From: Bifidobacterium choloepi
Lineage (GTDB): Bacteria; Actinomycetota; Actinomycetes; Actinomycetales; Bifidobacteriaceae
Direction of reading: 5' to 3'
DNA length: 64,000 nucleotides
NCBI RefSeq assembly: GCF_010667615.1
Contig: NZ_VYSG01000003.1
Coordinates: forward strand, 1 to 64,000
In this document: piece after piece, positions 61,931 to 64,000 of the stretch
Layout of the letters: each line of letters starts with the position of its first letter
How positions within the stretch are numbered: the stretch's first letter is position 1
The notes under the pieces: model-generated
Database searches by the model: none
Seen by the model: only the letters and a program-made list of their open reading frames with translations
What the model was told of the DNA's origin: nothing
Program-made: the position numbers and the translations under genes

Positions 61931-64000
61931 ATGGTTGATAACACATACGAAAACACCAACGCAGGAGCGTCCGGGCAGGCCGCTCCCGTCGGGGGCGGCG
62001 ACGTCGCGGCGACGGGGGCATCCGCCGCCACGGCCGCCGCCGGCACCCCTGACGCCACCGTCAACGCCGCCGCCGGCACCGCCGCGAAGACGACGAAAAC
62101 CACGCGCCGCAAGGCCGCAGGCTCGTCCTCGAAGTCCTCGAGGAGCGCCGCGAGGACGAGGTCGTCCCGATCCTCGAAGGCCGCGAAGCCGGTCGTCGAG
62201 AACGGCGCCGGCCATGCCGTCCCGATCGCGATCGGAGAGCCGAACGAGTTCGGCCGCGTCGACATCATGAGTTTCGCCCCGAGCGTGGAAGACGATGTCT
62301 TCCCGGCCCGCGTGGAGCTCGGCGAACCGTTCCATGTCAGCGCCGAAGTCTTCATGGAAGGCCGCGCGAAGGTCGGCGCGACCGCCGTGCTGCGCAACGC
62401 GCGCGGCAAGGCGATCTGCACCGTCCCGATGACCGAGACGAACGCCGGCCTCGACATCTGGGAAGCCACGCTGCAGGCGGCCGACCACTCCGACCTGCTG
62501 CCGTGGGAAGACGGCTACGCCGACATCAAGAAGCAGCTCGGCCACCACACCGTCGTCATCCAGGGCTGGGAGGACACCTACGCCTCGTGGGTGCGCGACG
62601 CCCGCATCAAGATCGAGAACGACGACGACGTCGAGAACACGCTCGAGTACGGCGCCAAGCTGCTCGTGCGCTGGGCGAAGACGAGGGACGCCGGCCTGTC
62701 CGCCGCCGGGAAGAAGCAGCTGACCGAGGCCGCCAAGGTCGTCGCGAACACCGACCTGTCCTCCGAGGAACGACTCGCCGCCGCCGACAACGACGACATC
62801 GCCGTGCTGCACGCCGAGCACCCGCTGCGCGACGGCCTGACCGAAAGCCGCCCGCACCCGTTCAGGGTGGAGCGTCCGAAGTCGAGCTTCGCCGCCTGGT
62901 ACCAGTTCTTCCCGCGCTCCGAAGGCGCCTACGTCGACGAGGCCACCGGCAAGATCGTGCCCGGCAACTTCAAGACGGCCGTCTCCGGCCTCGAACGCGC
63001 CAAGGCCGAAGGCTTCGACATCGTCTACCTGCCGCCGATCTCGCCGATCGGCACGACGAACCGCAAGGGCAGGAACGGCGCGCTCGTCGCCGGACCGGAC
63101 GATCCGGGCTCGCCGTTCGGCATCGGATCGGAAGAAGGCGGCCACGACGCCGTCGACCCGCAGCTCGGCACGATGGACGACTTCCGCGCGTTCATCGCCC
63201 GCGCCCACGAGCTCGGCCTCGAGGTCGCGCTCGACTTCGCGCTGCACTGCTCGCCGGACCACCCGTGGGTCAAGGCGCATCCGGAATGGTTCAACACGAA
63301 GGCCGACGGCACCATCGCCCACGCCGAGAACCCGCCGATGACGTACGAGGACATCTACCCGATCGCGTTCGACAACGACCTCGAGGGCATCGAGAAGGAA
63401 TCCGTGCGCATCATGAACCACTGGATCGAGGCCGGCGTCACGATCTTCCGCGTCGACAACCCGCACACGAAGCCGGTGCGCTTCTGGCAGGACGTCATCG
63501 CCGCGGTCGAGAAGAAGCACCCGGAAGTGCTGTTTCTGGCCGAATCGTTCACGCGTCCGTCGATCGTCCGCGCGCTCGCCTACGCCGGCTTCACGCAGTC
63601 CCACTGCTACTTCCAGTGGCGCAACACGAAGGAGGAACTCGAGGAGTTCCTCGCCGAGACGAACGGCGTCGGCGGCTACTACCAGCACAACACGTTCTGG
63701 CCGACGACTCCGGACACGCTGACCGAGTACGTCCGCGACAACGGCGTGGCCGGCCACGCCGTGCGCGCCGTCCTCGCCGCGATGGGCTCGCCGAGCTGGG
63801 GCATCTACAACGGCTACGAGCTCATCGAGAACCACCAGATGCCGGGCACCGAGGAGCAGGCCGACAACGAGAAGTACGAGATCAAGGTGCGCGACTGGTC
63901 GAAGGCCGACGAGTACGGCATCTCGGTGCTGCTCGCGTCGCTCAACGCCGCCCGCGCCAAGCACCCGGCGTGCCGCTCGTACCACAACCTGACGGTCCTC
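61931..64000 (+). CDS. glgE: Alpha-1,4-glucan:maltose-1-phosphate maltosyltransferase (5' part)
   Basis: 690 residues are visible; the gene runs off the window. GH13_3 enzyme that extends glucans with maltose 1-phosphate. The N-terminal ~100 residues are Ala/Ser/Lys-rich and disordered. Then comes the GlgE N-domain (DIMSFAPSVEDDVFPARVEL) and catalytic barrel with FAAWYQFFPRS, YLPPISPIGTTNRKG, EEGGHDAVDPQLGT, the nucleophile in FRVDNPHTKP and the acid/base in FLAESFTRP. The order and wording of these segments follow mycobacterial GlgE closely. ATG 61931 follows GAGGAACC. Partner genes (glgM/treS/pep2) would be expected nearby to the right. Confidence 0.93.
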   Translation, partial: MVDNTYENTNAGASGQAAPVGGGDVAATGASAATAAAGTPDATVNAAAGTAAKTTKTTRRKAAGSSSKSSRSAARTRSSRSSKAAKPVVENGAGHAVPIAIGEPNEFGRVDIMSFAPSVEDDVFPARVELGEPFHVSAEVFMEGRAKVGATAVLRNARGKAICTVPMTETNAGLDIWEATLQAADHSDLLPWEDGYADIKKQLGHHTVVIQGWEDTYASWVRDARIKIENDDDVENTLEYGAKLLVRWAKTRDAGLSAAGKKQLTEAAKVVANTDLSSEERLAAADNDDIAVLHAEHPLRDGLTESRPHPFRVERPKSSFAAWYQFFPRSEGAYVDEATGKIVPGNFKTAVSGLERAKAEGFDIVYLPPISPIGTTNRKGRNGALVAGPDDPGSPFGIGSEEGGHDAVDPQLGTMDDFRAFIARAHELGLEVALDFALHCSPDHPWVKAHPEWFNTKADGTIAHAENPPMTYEDIYPIAFDNDLEGIEKESVRIMNHWIEAGVTIFRVDNPHTKPVRFWQDVIAAVEKKHPEVLFLAESFTRPSIVRALAYAGFTQSHCYFQWRNTKEELEEFLAETNGVGGYYQHNTFWPTTPDTLTEYVRDNGVAGHAVRAVLAAMGSPSWGIYNGYELIENHQMPGTEEQADNEKYEIKVRDWSKADEYGISVLLASLNAARAKHPACRSYHNLTVL

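Overview
The window is GC-rich and dominated by Actinobacteria-type genes. These include a DUF2469 protein, a DUF3152 protein, GlgE, an actinobacterial Rho with a large insertion, a clpB preceded by a HAIR-like (HspR) inverted repeat, and several genes with a -10 box 6 to 8 nt before the start codon (leaderless mRNAs). The gene set (rpsF-ssb-rpsR-rplI, prs, gatCAB, Lpl-type sugar ABC uptake with GH31) fits Bifidobacterium or a close relative best. That is an inference from gene content, not a database match.

Layout. 1-8.95 kb: the 3' end of a 5S rRNA gene (so an rRNA operon lies to the left), a small zinc-ribbon protein, a membrane protein, and a nucleoside/ribose catabolic set (LacI-type regulator, nucleoside hydrolase, ribokinase) with a promoter and perfect operator palindrome. 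Next come prs and the S6-SSB-S18-L9 operon. 8.95-10.1 kb is non-coding and holds a 61-bp tandem hairpin array. 10.1-20.1 kb is a genomic island at a functional tRNA-Lys gene. Two further degenerate copies of the tRNA 3' end plus its terminator lie inside it, and no integrase is visible. The island carries small 4-TM proteins, a short very basic Trp-rich peptide gene with decayed relatives, a lantibiotic-immunity-type ABC transporter and a NarL-type two-component system. I read it as a previously undescribed candidate bacteriocin/immunity locus.

20.2-29.2 kb: a leftward sugar operon (lipoprotein SBP, two permeases, GH31 glycosidase, YesL-like protein), a divergent LacI regulator and a glycerol-facilitator-type MIP channel. 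29.3-49.1 kb is mostly housekeeping: DUF3152, gluQ, YggS, FAH-family protein, clpB, a catalytically gutted P1B-ATPase-like protein, rmuC, a phosphoribosyltransferase-like protein, a SpoU methyltransferase, gatCAB, an acetyltransferase, DUF2469 and an FAD oxidoreductase. 49.4-58.1 kb: rho, chorismate mutase, valS, a peptide-type SBP and nth. 58.3-64 kb: a solitary TnpB (IS200/IS605 type), a third hairpin array, initiator tRNA-fMet, a small membrane protein and the 5' part of glgE.

Three genome-scale patterns cut across the genes. (1) The heptamer GAATCGT/ACGATTC is strongly over-represented and sometimes sits as inverted pairs in terminators. (2) A family of intergenic palindromes has the conserved arm GATGTCGCAAACCCG. 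(3) Three non-coding loci carry 61-63-bp tandem arrays of imperfect hairpins. Coordinates were worked out by hand from the numbered sequence; no homology search was run.
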